Of a DNA stretch of 64,000 nt, positions 13,181-24,471 are shown piece after piece. The notes beneath the pieces are model-generated. The model had not been told where the DNA came from, searched no databases, and was given only the letters and a program-made list of their open reading frames with translations. The translations under genes and the position numbers were made by a program. Within the stretch, counting starts at the first letter, position 1. Every line of letters begins with the position of its first letter. The stretch comes from Phoebastria nigripes (Eukaryota; Chordata; Aves; Procellariiformes; Diomedeidae), in assembly GCA_035582835.1 (NCBI GenBank), contig JAYKAV010000666.1:1-64000 (forward strand), written 5' to 3'.

Positions 13181-14914
13181 TGTGAGGTGGCATGGTCTTA
13201 AAATTGTTCCTGTCCTGGGCACTTTGGCACACACCCTCATAAGCTTTATCAGAAGAAGGAAGATTTCAATAAACAAGTCACAAAATACTGTTTGTCTAAC
13301 ATTTGCAGTAGTTATAGCCTACGTACTTAAGCCTGGAAATTCAGTATGTCTTTAGAAAGCCCTTTCTGGTATGTATTGGTTATCATTGGTTCAAATGGTA
13401 GCTTTCATGTGAAATGTTTTGTGGGTTTTTAAATTATTTTGTTTCTCCAAGTTAGGATTAGGAAGCTGGCTCATTCTCATTGTAAGATCTTTCCAAATAA
13501 AAAGCTACAGGGAACCAAACAGCAGCAAGCTGTCAGATCAGGAAATAACGATTCAATCCTTAGTTTGGCCACAGGTCACTGGTGTGACTGTGGCCGATCA
13601 GCTTNATTTTTGTCTCGTGGCTGCTCCAACAGTAGAAATAGCATAGTTACCGGCTTTTCGCTTTCCCTGATTCTTGCTTGACTGGGGCTTCACAGTAAAG
13701 GGACTCTCTTACCATGTTGGACATGTAACACAAAGTCAAGAAGGTCTTAGCCTTGCCTGGAGTGCCACTGTCATGCAAATGAGAGTCATGGCTTTTCCGA
13801 GCAGGTATCTGCATAGCCGATTGTTTGCTGTAGGGCATTATACTAAGAACAGTAAATTTTATCTGCAGCTATCCACTGTGCTTAAGTCTAACTGGTAACT
13901 GTAGTAGCTCCAATGTAATCTTGGAGCAACAGGTAAGATTTTTTGCATAGGACATGTCACAAAACTGGACTTTTTTTACATAAACTTGAGATACCACAAG
14001 GTGATGGATTTAAATGCCACCAAAGTGATGGGGTGTCCAACAGGATTTTTCAAATGTTCCTGGCGATGTAAAGATACCTGAAAATCAGGCCTCAATTTGG
14101 TATAGAAACGCAAATCAAAGATAAAAATAAACCACTTGAGTTTCATTTTAAGCTGATATAGCTATTGAATTTCAAAGTTTTATATCCAGTATAATTGACT
14201 ATGAATAATAAATCTATGTATTCTGTAGTTTTAAGTCTACAGTAAATTCAATAGCACTTTGTACAAGAAGTTGTTCTGCTGATTAGGAGACCTTAATCAA
14301 TACAATTTAGCTCCTCTTAGGAGCTGCCACTCCCCCAGCCTGAGCTGGGCTTGAGCCAGATACCTCATAGTGTCAATACGATGCTGAAATACATTGTCTC
14401 CAAAATTCTCTAGATACCTCATAACACAAAGCCAATAACAACGTGGTGTTACTGACAGAGCTGTAGTCTGTATCTTACAGTAATGTAAAGATTTTGTACC
14501 TGCTTCAGACCTTTTAAAGAATCTATGATAGTGATCATCTTCAGGGAGTTTGGACTAAGCTAATCCATCACTTATTTGCCTGCTGAAGAAAAAACGTAAG
14601 ATGCACTTCAACACTTTAAGAAGGCTGATAAAGGTTTTGCTGTGCATCTAATAGACATTGCTTGTTCTGTTACCAAGAGCTTAGTTTTACCTGTTTATCC
14701 TCCCTCTATTCTAGCTTGATCAAAAATGCAGGAATTGGGTTTGATTTTTGTTTTCTGTCTAGCTGGAAGTCTCCCCTGTCACAAGCCAGCCTGTGTTCCT
14801 GGGATGATTTTCATAGCAGCTGCTTTGTTCTTGGGGTAACAAAGGAATTGGTTTCTCCATCTATTTGTAAAGGAAAGTGTACAAAAAGGAAAACTGTAAT
14901 NAAAGAGCTAGAAC

Positions 14915-15010
14915 ACTCCTCAGGAGATGCAGATTCAGTTCTTAGGATTGTGAGATCTCCTGTGTGATCTTGGGCAAGTCGGTCACTTTTCAATCTGTTA
15001 ACTCAAGAGA
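14915..15010 (+). mobile_element. MIR/CORE-SINE remnant
   Basis: The core TGTGTGATCTTGGGCAAGTC (14961-14980), followed by GGTCACTTTTCAATCTGTTA, matches the MIR family segment around TGTGACCTTGGGCAAGTCAC. The tRNA-derived head is decayed. This is an ancient amniote SINE. Confidence 0.7.
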
Positions 15011-16463
15011 CTCCTTTTCTCCTACCTTTTCAGCATCCTGTCCCTTTAGACTCAGCCTTTCAAGGGAGATCCCTTGTTTTGTGCATAATGAGCTCCCAAA
15101 CAAACCAGATCCATGCTGACTTTGGGCAATACTACCTATACCGACAATTAACAAAAAGAGAAAAGTTACACTCCAATTGCAGTGACTCTCAGCAGCCAGA
15201 AAAGAAAAAATATTTTGCTGAGATACTCACCTGCCACTGAATGTTGAAAATGCTTGTATGCAGTATGCAAAGAACTTAAAATTTGTTGGGTCGTTCCTTT
15301 TCTAACATTTCACCGCTGAAAGCCCTTGGCAACAGACTGACACGTTTGAGCCACATTAATAGTAACAGTAGTACAAAAATACATTTTAATGGGGTTTGAG
15401 GAAGATTTAAGTCTTTTGTTTTATAGTTCAAGTCTATCCTTTCAAGTCTACTTTTGAGTATTTTGTAGTTTAAAAGTCTTCTCTTTTAGGACTCTTGCAG
15501 TCCCAACTCCTCTGTTCATAAAGCTGACAAGTCCTATTGTACCACTGAGCCATCTACCCAGATAAATACTACCCACTGTTTGAGGAAGAGATGAAGGTAG
15601 GCCACTCATTCAGTATCCTAAACTGAGGTACATGTTTTTGTCAGACCCCTTCCCATGAATGTAAGCCTTAGGTACAAAAAGAATTACTAAATTGTGTAAT
15701 AAGAACTGCAGGGAAATAGTGCCTAGAAGAAATGAACAACTCCTCTTGATTCCATTCTACAATAAACAAAAAGTAAATTGCACCTGAGGAAAACTTCCTC
15801 AGAAAAATTTAAGAGGTAAAACAAAATGAGATGTATCCTTATAGCCACATCATAAATTAATTGTTACAAAACTGGCTGGCTCAAGCCAGAGATGGAGGTA
15901 TGGAAAACGATAACTAGATGGGGAAAGAATAAATCAATATGGATGACTGAAAAATGATTTAGTGCTCTAAAACTCACTCAGACTTCTCTTGCATTTTCTC
16001 TTGATTAGGCTGACAAGAACTGAAGTTGAAAATGTTAAAACCCAACTTTAGCCTTCCACGTTGCACTTAGGCTGCACTCATTTATTAGAGTCCCTTTCTT
16101 TGTGCTTCTATAGGTCAGACAGTGCTTTGATGGCTGGGACTTTCTGCAAAAGTGCATAGGGTGTCCTACAAGGGCTGACAGCTGACATAGTTGTCCAAGC
16201 CTGATCACAATGTGATTTTATCAGAGGTGAAATGTAAATTAGCAACAATGATAGTGCATAAAAGATGGTTACTGCAAATGAGGAAGCTGCAAGGAAGTTA
16301 GGATCTGTATCTCAAAATAAAGACAAAATACACTGCTTTGTGTTGCAGGCTTTGTTTCATGCAGCTTTTACAATGCATTTCTCTTTCCAGTAAGAAGCTA
16401 TCATGCTGGGCAGGGAAAAATCAGGATCCCCGCCTGCCTATAACTGCTAGAAAATATCAAGTT

Positions 16464-16510
16464 AAAAAAAAACAAAACAAAACAAAAAACCAACAGGGGG
16501 GTGGGGGGGA
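16464..16510 (+). repeat. (AAAAC)n tract followed by G runs
   Basis: AAAAAAAAACAAAACAAAAC, then CAACAGGGGGGTGGGGGGGA; low complexity with a sharp switch to G runs. Confidence 0.85.
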
Positions 16511-17214
16511 AGAGAAAGGGTGAAAAGAAAATTCCAGGAATGTAATTCAACCAGGTGTGGTCAAAAGCAACGTCTCAAAGAAAGCCCTTGGGTCAATTTA
16601 ACACAGAATGGAAGGGCTACAGAGTTTGGAAGTCTCCCTGTGACTTAAATTACAGATGGTTTCCAGGAGTTTCCTTAATAAAATTTGTCTAGGGAGAAAA
16701 TATTGGTGTCAGTGAGGGGAAAAAATCTGATTCACGGAAAATGGAAAAGAGAAAGGCAGCTTCAACCAGGAGTTAGTCATCAATCTATTTCTTAGACAGA
16801 GTCTTGGCAAAACCCATTCTCCTGGTAGAACTTGCCTGGAGTAGACCAGATTGATTTGACAGTCTCTTAGCCTAATAAATGCTTGACCTCAAGGTCTGCT
16901 GAATTCACTAAATTCACTATGCAGAGAGAATTGGGAACCAATCACCTCTGGGGAACATCCTGTTCTGCAACCCTCCCCTGATAAAGGCCTTGACTGCTTT
17001 CAGCCTTATCGAGACGACTAGATGAAAACTGCTCTCAGAAGAAGAAAGGTTAATCGACTATGCTGCTGTTAATCAATCACTTGGAAAGATTCAGCACTTA
17101 CAATAGGTAGGTCCCTCTTCCTGCCAAGAGGTTCTTGCATGTTAACCAGGGACCATCTCCTCCAGTTTGAAGGATGAGTAATAGACAGAAACACAATCCA
17201 GATAGATGCCAGGT

Positions 17215-17285
17215 GTCCGATCCAAAGCCAGTTGAAGTCAATAGAAAGGCTCCCAGTGAGTTCAATGGGCTTGGATCAGACCCCG
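17215..17285. repeat. Ancient palindromic interspersed repeat (TGAAGTCAATGGG family)
   Basis: Left arm TCCGATCCAAAGCCAGTTGA then AGTCAATAG; right arm GTGAGTTCAATGGGCTTGGA then TCAGACCCC. The arms are inverted copies of each other and form a 71-bp foldback. The same motif recurs in several other places in the window. Confidence 0.6.
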
Positions 17286-19758
17286 GAGAAAGACTTATTA
17301 TCCAAGGTTTATTCTGCATACAGATATCGAGCTACTTTTAGTAGCGAAGGATCCTTGAAAAGAAGCAGATTCATCACACACTTGCCACCCTGTGAAATCA
17401 AACTTCTTCAAATCATACTGTGTCCCATTTACCCTGACTGTCAGATATGGCTGACATCCAGCAAAGGAAAATTACCTGCCTGTGACAGCACAGGCAGGCA
17501 TGTATACATTTCAAAATCTCCAGAGAGTACAGAAAGAAAAAAATGCCAAACTGCTAATGTTTTCCTGGCCTTTTTGTAATTGCTGCTAGCCAAAATGATA
17601 GCTTTCTCAGAAGAGGAAAAGCTAGACCAATTTCTGAAAGGACAAAGGAAAATTGAGGGAAAAAAATTAAAAAGAGGGAATAAAATTAAAAACATCCTGC
17701 CATGGAGAAGAACAAGCTCAGTGCTGAACAACCAGCGGTATGCAAGGTGAAGCTGACAGAGCCAGAGAGAAAACGCACGCTTAGGAAGTACCACTGAAGA
17801 TTAGGTATTTCTCTAAATTAACAGCTGTATTCAGCACCAACATCAACGGCTGACAAAGCAGTGACTATCCTTGATGCTTGTCTAAATGGAAGTAGAGAGT
17901 CTTCACCTGTTGTTACAAATCCAGGCCCTCAGATCTCAGTGCAGAACCACTTGATAACACATCTGCTGCACCACACAGCCAAAAAGCCATACGGCAAACA
18001 GTTGAAACCGAAAGATACACACCTTTAGGACATCTACAGCTACATGTACCTGTTTATAGTTTATTGCAGAGTCTGGTACAGACTTTTGCTTCTTCGAGGC
18101 ATTACTTCTGNTATTTTCTCACTACCAGTTTTACCTAAGGCAGACTCTTGGCTGAACTTATGCCAGCCTTTACTCATCTGGCTTCGTCTCCTGCCAGAAG
18201 GCTCCAGGCTGCTCAAATCCTGGAACAAAGCTGCTGGCTTAAAATTTTTGCTTTTGGAATAACCCAGTTTTCACTAGTGGCAGATACCTGAAGTGGAGAA
18301 TGACAGACTGGTGCCATGGACTGTACCTGTCCTAGCTAGCGAAGAGGCGCCAGGTCCTTCAGAAGGCTGGAGAGCANTCCAGATGCAGTGGCTATTCTCT
18401 GCTCGTCTGGAAGTTCATGGCACTACAAAGCATCCCAGGCGATGGGTATTTCCTCCTTAGGCAGTGACAACAAGCAACAGATCAGTGAAAGAGAATGATC
18501 TAAGGTGCACTGTATATATGATTTCTATGTGCTCCAAGAAAANGCTTTATCTGAGGAAGGACAGCCATCTTACATGTAGCCGTTTTCTTTGCCAGTAAAC
18601 AGCTGTGGTTGCCAAAACCAATTCCCTAGTCTTCCCATTGCTGGCTGAAAAAAACCCACAAGACAGATCCTGCATCTACATCCAAAAGGAAGGACTGGTA
18701 TTTGGTGACTTTCTTCCCCACAATTGATAAAATAACCAGCACTGCAAGCAAAGCACGGCAGATATCATTAAAGAGTGAAGGTGCCTGTCTATTCCATAAG
18801 GAAACCTGACAAGAAATTCCACATACAAAACAAGAACTAGATTTAAGAGGTACAGCAGCTTCTTTCCCAGAAAAGACTTTGGTATAGCAGCCTGATAAAT
18901 CTGAAAATTTCAGCCTAACTCCATAGTTATGTGTAATGCACATCGCATCAAAATACACAAGCAGCAGTCCTCTACGTAGCACTCTGCTGTAAGAGCCTAG
19001 AATTTGTTGTCTGTAACCTTTGTATCAAAATAATGTCAAAAGTTAACAACCTGCTAAGATAAATGGGAATACTCTGTGGCTCTCCAGGTCTTGTTTCATG
19101 TTACTGCAGGTGCAGATTCATGAAAACAGTGCCCTATCTTCTCATGTTTGAAGCTGGATTTTCACAGCCATAAAGTCTATTTTCGAACAAGATTCTGTTA
19201 TTATACACTTAATTGTATTGCAGCAATACCAGCAGATCCTGTTGTGTTTGCCATTCTACCACACCATGCTCCCCTGCAATTCTCTTGCTAGTGGTGGATC
19301 CCCACAAAACTGAGAAGAGATCCAGACAAAAAGTGATATATTTCACCGATGACTATTCATTTCTTAACCCATAGCAGATGAGCATAAGGCACCTGCAGCT
19401 CAGTACTAATGACCAAGCGAGGAAGTACAAAGGTTACTGCCTAATCAATTTTTCCTCATGTCATCTGGAATAGTATCCTACAAGGCTTAACTGCGCAAAC
19501 TTGGTTGCACTGCATTATAACATCTGAAGACAAAATCTCTTCTGTCTAAAAGGAATGGAAAGACGGATGGCAGAGAAACGGAAGGAGAAGTCTGAGTGCT
19601 TTATCGACCCAACTGACATCCTCTGAATGGTAAGCAATAAAAATTTATTGAGAAATAGAAAAGTTCTTACTTACCCTTATCACTGCCCCCCCCGAAATTG
19701 TTAATGCCACAGAAAAATGCAAAATTCCCTTAAACCACGTATTTAAAAATCTTGCAAT

Positions 19759-19764
19759 TTTATT
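19759..19764 (-). terminator. Candidate distal poly(A) signal of MPPED2
   Basis: AATAAA on the minus strand, about 1.29 kb past the stop codon; cleavage would be expected near 19735-19745. A further AATAAA lies at 19644-19649. I chose this one because the sequence below about 19735 loses the AT-rich UTR character, but this is a judgement. Confidence 0.35.
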
Positions 19765-20744
19765 TGCATATAAAGGCCGCTAGATATAATATCACAATAA
19801 ATTTAAAGAAACAACTGCTTTTCTAAATTCCATTAACAAGGTAACATAAAACAGAACAAAGCTCAATAGCATTTACAGTGGTAGAACAGAAATAACTATC
19901 TGCAACAATATTTTGTGCTAGCNAGATTGCATTTACACACAGTGCAAAATAAGAAAAAGGAAATTAAAAGACAAGAAGAATATTTAAATATAAAGGACAA
20001 CTAAGCCTTATTTTAGTTAGGCTTGATTGTATCCATTTGACTCTATACATGCCTGAACTATGACAAAGATTTAACTCGGGCTCTTGAAGGCCTTGAGCAC
20101 TTGGAAAATGTGTCACATCCTTCATAATTTAGATGTGCTGTACAGCATAATTTTGCAGATGCTATACTGGCAATATTAAATCCTAGCTTAGTTATAATGC
20201 ACAAAAAATACATATATATATAAATTCATATTTAAAAGGAGTCCGCATTTACATTTTTTTTTTACTGCATGAAATACCTGCTCTTTGCAGCTTTCACCCC
20301 CAGTCTTTTAAAGCTAAAATAATTTAAAAACAAACAATAAAAGGTAGATATCACATACAGGCTGTGGCTATCTATATCAGTCTTTAATGTATAAAGCAGG
20401 TAGACAAACAACTGAGAAGTCTATTCTCCTCTTGCTGCATTCTACTGTTAATAGAAACAAGTTTCAGTACATGCACACATATCAAGAGGTAAATGGACCC
20501 CAAAATATTGTTTGTGCTACTAAAAAAAATTGATATAAATGGAGATTAAAAGCTAACATTTAGACCTAGGGAAAAAGAAGACACTTAAAAAACCCCGACA
20601 ATAACATAAGTTGTGCAAATTTGGGTGTTTTTAAATGCTGCCTATTTTTTAGCTTATAATATAATATTAAAATAAGGTCTCTCACTTATTAAAAGAAAGC
20701 TTGGCTGTCCTTTTGAGAACACTATAACAATTTACAATGGCAAA

Positions 20745-20750
20745 TTTATT
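20745..20750 (-). terminator. Candidate proximal poly(A) signal of MPPED2
   Basis: A canonical AATAAA hexamer on the minus strand, about 300 nt past the MPPED2 stop codon. Use of this site would give a short 3' UTR that still contains the G-rich tract. The hexamer is common in AT-rich DNA, so use is not proven. Confidence 0.3.
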
Positions 20751-20868
20751 GAAAAACAAAATTCATTTTACAAATTCACAATGCTTTATCAATTTAAAAT
20801 GAATGCTGCATTTCCAAAAAGCACAACCTCTAACTTTTCTTCTTGTTTCTTTTGTACCAGCAATTTAC

Positions 20869-20960
20869 AAAAAACAAAACCAAAACAAAACAAAAACCAA
20901 AAAACCCCAAACCCACCCCAAAATAAAAACCCCACGGTCCCCCCAAATTCTCCTCCCCCC
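20869..20960 (+). repeat. A/C-rich tract inside the MPPED2 3' UTR
   Basis: Plus strand AAAACAAAACCAAAACAAAA grading to CCCCAAACCCACCCC and two C6 runs. On the MPPED2 sense strand this is T/G-rich with G runs (G6, G6, G4, G4, G3, G4), which could form a G-quadruplex in the RNA. Confidence 0.9.
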
Positions 20961-21053
20961 AATTTTGAAATAAACATGTAACAGAATGTAAGTTTTATAA
21001 TTAGAAAATGGCAGTTTATAGACCTTCCCCAGTTCCAAATGTGCAGTAGTGCT

Positions 21054-21172
21054 TCATGATCCTTGAGGGGTTGGAAGGTCAAATATAATTGGAGGGTTGG
21101 TTGGTTGAAAGCTGACTGTACATGTTGAAGCATTGATGTACGTTGTGTAACCGTCTGTCATAATGCCATAAC
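21054..21172 (-). CDS. MPPED2: MPPED2 terminal coding exon with stop codon (residues about 257-294)
   Basis: The last coding exon is on the minus strand. It completes a split Gly codon and then encodes 38 residues beginning YGIMTDGYTTYINASTC and ending PPIIFDLPTPQGS, followed by TGA at 21054-21056. This is the C-terminal strand and tail of the MPPED2 metallophosphoesterase domain. The acceptor is CCGTACAG| immediately above 21172, and the entering phase 1 matches the donor at 24358. Counting back from the stop, the three exons place the Gly of GGIH at residue 252 and the His of THGPP at 213. That agrees with the usual 294-residue length and supports the exon boundaries. Nothing is broken. The exon continues into the 3' UTR toward lower coordinates. 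Confidence 0.96.
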
Positions 21173-21397
21173 CTGTACGGAGAATGTGTCACACTTACTG
21201 TAATATAAACAAACGATACTGCCGTTGGGCAGCTGCACTGAAAGCTTGTTGTGGGATCAATGCTTTGGAATAAAATTAAATTAATCCCTCCAAAATGATA
21301 CAAGCTCTTGAAAGCTGCCACAAAGGCTTGACTGAAAAAAATACACATGTACTGTGTTTGAAATAAGAACTGATGCTTTTGTTTTATGTACAAACTT

Positions 21398-21412
21398 CCC
21401 CCCCCCCCCCCC
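21398..21412 (+). repeat. C15 homopolymer
   Basis: Uninterrupted run of 15 C residues, about 225 bp upstream of the terminal MPPED2 exon acceptor on the sense strand (G15 in pre-mRNA). Confidence 0.95.
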
Positions 21413-21726
21413 GTGGAAAATCCTCTGTTGCAACTGGATACAGCAGAAACAGAGACAAAACCACACATGTACTTTTTCTAATTACTTAATTAGTCAGCTG
21501 TAGTTTGCATGCCTGTAATGTCTGTCATAAGAAAAAGACCAATCAGGAGCAAAAGATTTAGAAGTAACTTTGGTTTCACCTACAAAAACCCCTCTCTGGG
21601 CAATGAGCCGAACCTGGTAAGCTTTCCCCATGCTAGCCCTTATCATCCAGTTCCTCATCACAAGACTGCCAAGCTAGTGTTCACGCTGGCTTGTGAAACC
21701 TCAGAAACTCATTAGCAGGTTAAAAA

Positions 21727-21800
21727 TATACATATATATATATTTACTTTTCTTTATAAATATTGATATGTGTGTGTGTGTGTGTATATATATGTGTGTT
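21727..21800 (+). repeat. Compound TA/TG microsatellite
   Basis: TATACATATATATATA, a spacer, then TATGTGTGTGTGTGTGTGTA and TATATATGTGTG. Confidence 0.9.
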
Positions 21801-22504
21801 ATCTACCAGTGAAAATCATGACTGAGGAAAGGAATCTCCTTCTATAAACACAATAGAGCACTGGAGGTCAACGGATGACCCCTAGTTTAAGCAGAAAATT
21901 GAGGTGAAGGTTAAATAATGACAGCTTTTCATTACGAAGGGATCTTGATAACTCGTTCCCAAATAAAAAAGCAAGTAGTAGTGAATATTAATCACAGGTT
22001 TTTCAGCACGCCAAGGACTTGACTCCTAAGTAACACTATGGCATCAGTTTCAGGATGCTGAAGACTGTTCTCAACCTTCTAAACATCTGGCCAGCAATGC
22101 TCTTGTTCAGAGTGCGTCTGAGGAACCAGCAGCAATGCTGTTTCTCTGTTGGCCTCTATCTTCTCTCCCACTTGCCGCACAGGAATAAGACATAACAGAG
22201 GGTTGTGCACTCCAGTAGTTTTGGGCAAGTGGAGCTAACTATAGCGACCCATGAACTGAGTCACACCCAAGCCTTCATTCAGCAAATGTGATGTGAGAAA
22301 ACAAATGATAACAGAAGTACAGAGATACTGGGAAGGCAGAAGCTCTCCTCTTACAGACATTCTCTCAAGGATAAGGAGATAGGGGCTCCAGTTCCACCAG
22401 TGCAAAAAGTGAGAGAAAGCTTTGCCATTGTTTTCAGCTGACATCAACAGAAAGCTAAGAAAGAAGCTAGAAAAAATCTAGGAAGAATTTGGCACCAAAT
22501 GTAC

Positions 22505-22535
22505 AAAAAAAAAAAAAAATAAAAAAAAAAAAAAA
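22505..22535 (+). repeat. A15-T-A15 tract
   Basis: Two A15 runs separated by one T. Confidence 0.95.
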
Positions 22536-24357
22536 TCAGAGTTTCATGGAGGAAGAGAACTTCCCATCACTAACCCACAGGGGAAAAATGTTTTTCTTTT
22601 AAACATTATGATACAGTACAGATCACCGCTGTCTAAAAGCTAAGATAAATACAGCTACCCGCAGTGTCTATCACAAAGAATAATCACTTCAGAATTGCTG
22701 CACTGTCCGCCTGTATTACTTTATTTATTTAGACTGGCAATTTTGATTTAGATCATCTCATGGTGGGAAAAACCTTGTTTGCGGTTGTTCTTGCTTCTCA
22801 ACCAGGAAAAAACCTGCATTACCAAAATGTGTGTATAGCCTCCATTGATTTAATGGAATGTGGTGCATGTTCATCTGAGCTGGAGCTGGATGCGAATTAA
22901 TTGCACTGTAAGATAATGCTCTTAACACTTGGCTATTTCTTTCTGTACTGAAACAAGCCATTCTTATGTCTTCTGCGTAAGTACTAAACAGGATTTTTAC
23001 TTTTTGTTAGTATTCTTTTAAGAATGTATTTGAACGTTCACTTTTAATATGTGCTACCACCTTTCCTATGAGATTTCAATGTAAGGTGCTGCATGTGGTT
23101 CCTCGGTGCTTTCTCATAATAATGATCTTGTACATTAAAATACCTTGCTCTCCCATTACTTAACACTATTACTACTAGAAGTTTCATCATCCAATGTGCC
23201 TCCAAAGGCTGTAGACAATTTACATGTTTTAGCTGGAAGTCTTGCTGTATTCACTTATTCTTAATATGCAAGGATTAATATTTATACAAAATATCCAATC
23301 TTTTCCTGGGTGCATTAAGAGACTGCTACTCATGCCACTATACTTAAGGTCATGTCAGTATTTCCATTATAAACTCTGTATTTACAGACACCAGGCATAA
23401 AACTCATTGTATGAAGTCACAAGGGCTTCAGAAAAACCAACACTAGTTGAGAAAGCTGTCCTTTTTTTATTTTTCTTTTATGAACTCCTCCAAATCTTTA
23501 AGCCTACGGAGAACCTAATTAGAGTCAATGAAGAAACCTCCAGGGGGGACAATACAAAGCATTTAATGTGTAATTTTGAGTTCTAGGGTCACAAAGTCTT
23601 ACACTCTCTCTCAGGCAGAACTCCTAGTGTTTGTCTCTCAGCCACATGAAAGCTACAAAATTGTATTAAATATTTAAGTATCTCCAAACTGTATTTAATC
23701 TCTCAGTCTCTTCCACTGCCACAAACTGAGCTTATTGTTTCTGAAGCTTCACACTCTGCCTAATCCGGTACTGACAGTGGGGGAATATCTCTTCTAAAAT
23801 ATGAGACTGCTGGAAGGTAACATACACAGCACAAACTGTATTACAGGATGCTTTTAGAAATGTATGCAAAGTGAGTTCTGGCAATCTCTCCTCCTGATGT
23901 CTGACTCAAGATGCCCTCCTTTCTGCTCTTCCTTATACGCTGAGGGAGGTGAGCTAAGACAGTAAGTTGTCTTTGATTTTCTTTTTTTTTTCTGGCACCT
24001 TTCTTGGCTCCTGTGCTTGGAATAATGGGGATAATTTTCACTTTGGCTTCCAAGTGTGGGGAATCTCATCTGTTTCTCTAACCAAGTTTGTCAAAATTTG
24101 AATTGCTTTCAAATAACCTGTATAGAACAACCTTTGCACAGTGGAAGATGTAGGTGGCTAAACGTAGCACACATTCCTGAAACAGTCTGTTTTAGCTCTG
24201 GCATAAATTTACTAAGTGCTGTGCGTGCAATCACTTCCCTCAATTCCCTCCCTACTTTAGTCCAATATGCCATTATCCACCCTTTGCAATACACCATCAA
24301 AATGTGCTTCTTTGAAATCAGCCTGAGATGGAAGAGGGGAATAGTGCTGCTCCTTAC

Positions 24358-24471
24358 CTTCGTGAATCCCACCAAAGACATGGAGTTTGGGCCTTACTCG
24401 CCTCTGCACCGTGTTCAACAGTTCCACACAACCCACTCTCTGCAGCTCCTTTGGAACCCAGTCTCGAAAAC
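24358..24471 (-). CDS. MPPED2: MPPED2 internal coding exon (residues about 218-256, contains the GGIHEG metal-site motif)
   Basis: This 114-nt exon on the minus strand reads GFRDWVPKELQRVGCVELL and ends VFGGIHEG, a clear MPPED2 match. The acceptor is TTGCCTTCAG| above 24471 and the donor is GAAG|GTAAGG below 24358. It is phase 1 at both ends and so joins exactly to the exons on either side. The final motif corresponds to the GHxH metal-binding motif of metallophosphoesterases, but the first His is Gly here (codon GGG at 24368-24370, family residue 252), while His254 (24362-24364) is kept. In mammalian MPPED2 the same Gly is known and is associated with low phosphodiesterase activity. The exon is open, with no damage. 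An overlapping plus-strand reading frame is a chance shadow. Confidence 0.96.

Larger units (their letters stand above)
1..19734. other. Region downstream of MPPED2, no recognisable gene
   Basis: I found no protein I recognise on either strand. In mammals the neighbour in this direction is ARL14EP and then FSHB, but no trace of either is visible here. The stretch holds a CR1 relic, a MIR relic, one palindromic repeat, homopolymers and microsatellites, and a few small CpG-rich patches. The longest open frames (8844-9392 and 12471-12896, both minus) look like chance or unrecognised sequence. Confidence 0.6.
19735..21053 (-). other. MPPED2: Probable MPPED2 3' untranslated region
   Basis: The sequence continues from the MPPED2 stop codon without a splice donor I would favour. 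On the minus strand it carries AATAAA signals at 20745-20750, 19759-19764 and 19644-19649. The middle one gives a UTR of about 1.3 kb and is my preferred end; the first would give a short form of about 0.3 kb. The region is AT-rich and contains a T/G-rich then G-run tract on the transcribed strand (complement of 20869-20960). The extent is inferred from signals only, since there is no transcript evidence here. Confidence 0.5.
21173..24357 (-). other. MPPED2: MPPED2 last intron (phase 1, about 3.2 kb)
   Basis: The intron lies between the GGIHEG exon and the terminal exon, with a GTAAGG donor and a CCGTACAG acceptor on the minus strand. It holds a C15 run at 21398-21412, a TA/TG microsatellite at 21727-21800 and two A15 runs at 22505-22535. 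No further exon, RNA gene or identifiable transposon was recognised. Confidence 0.85.
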
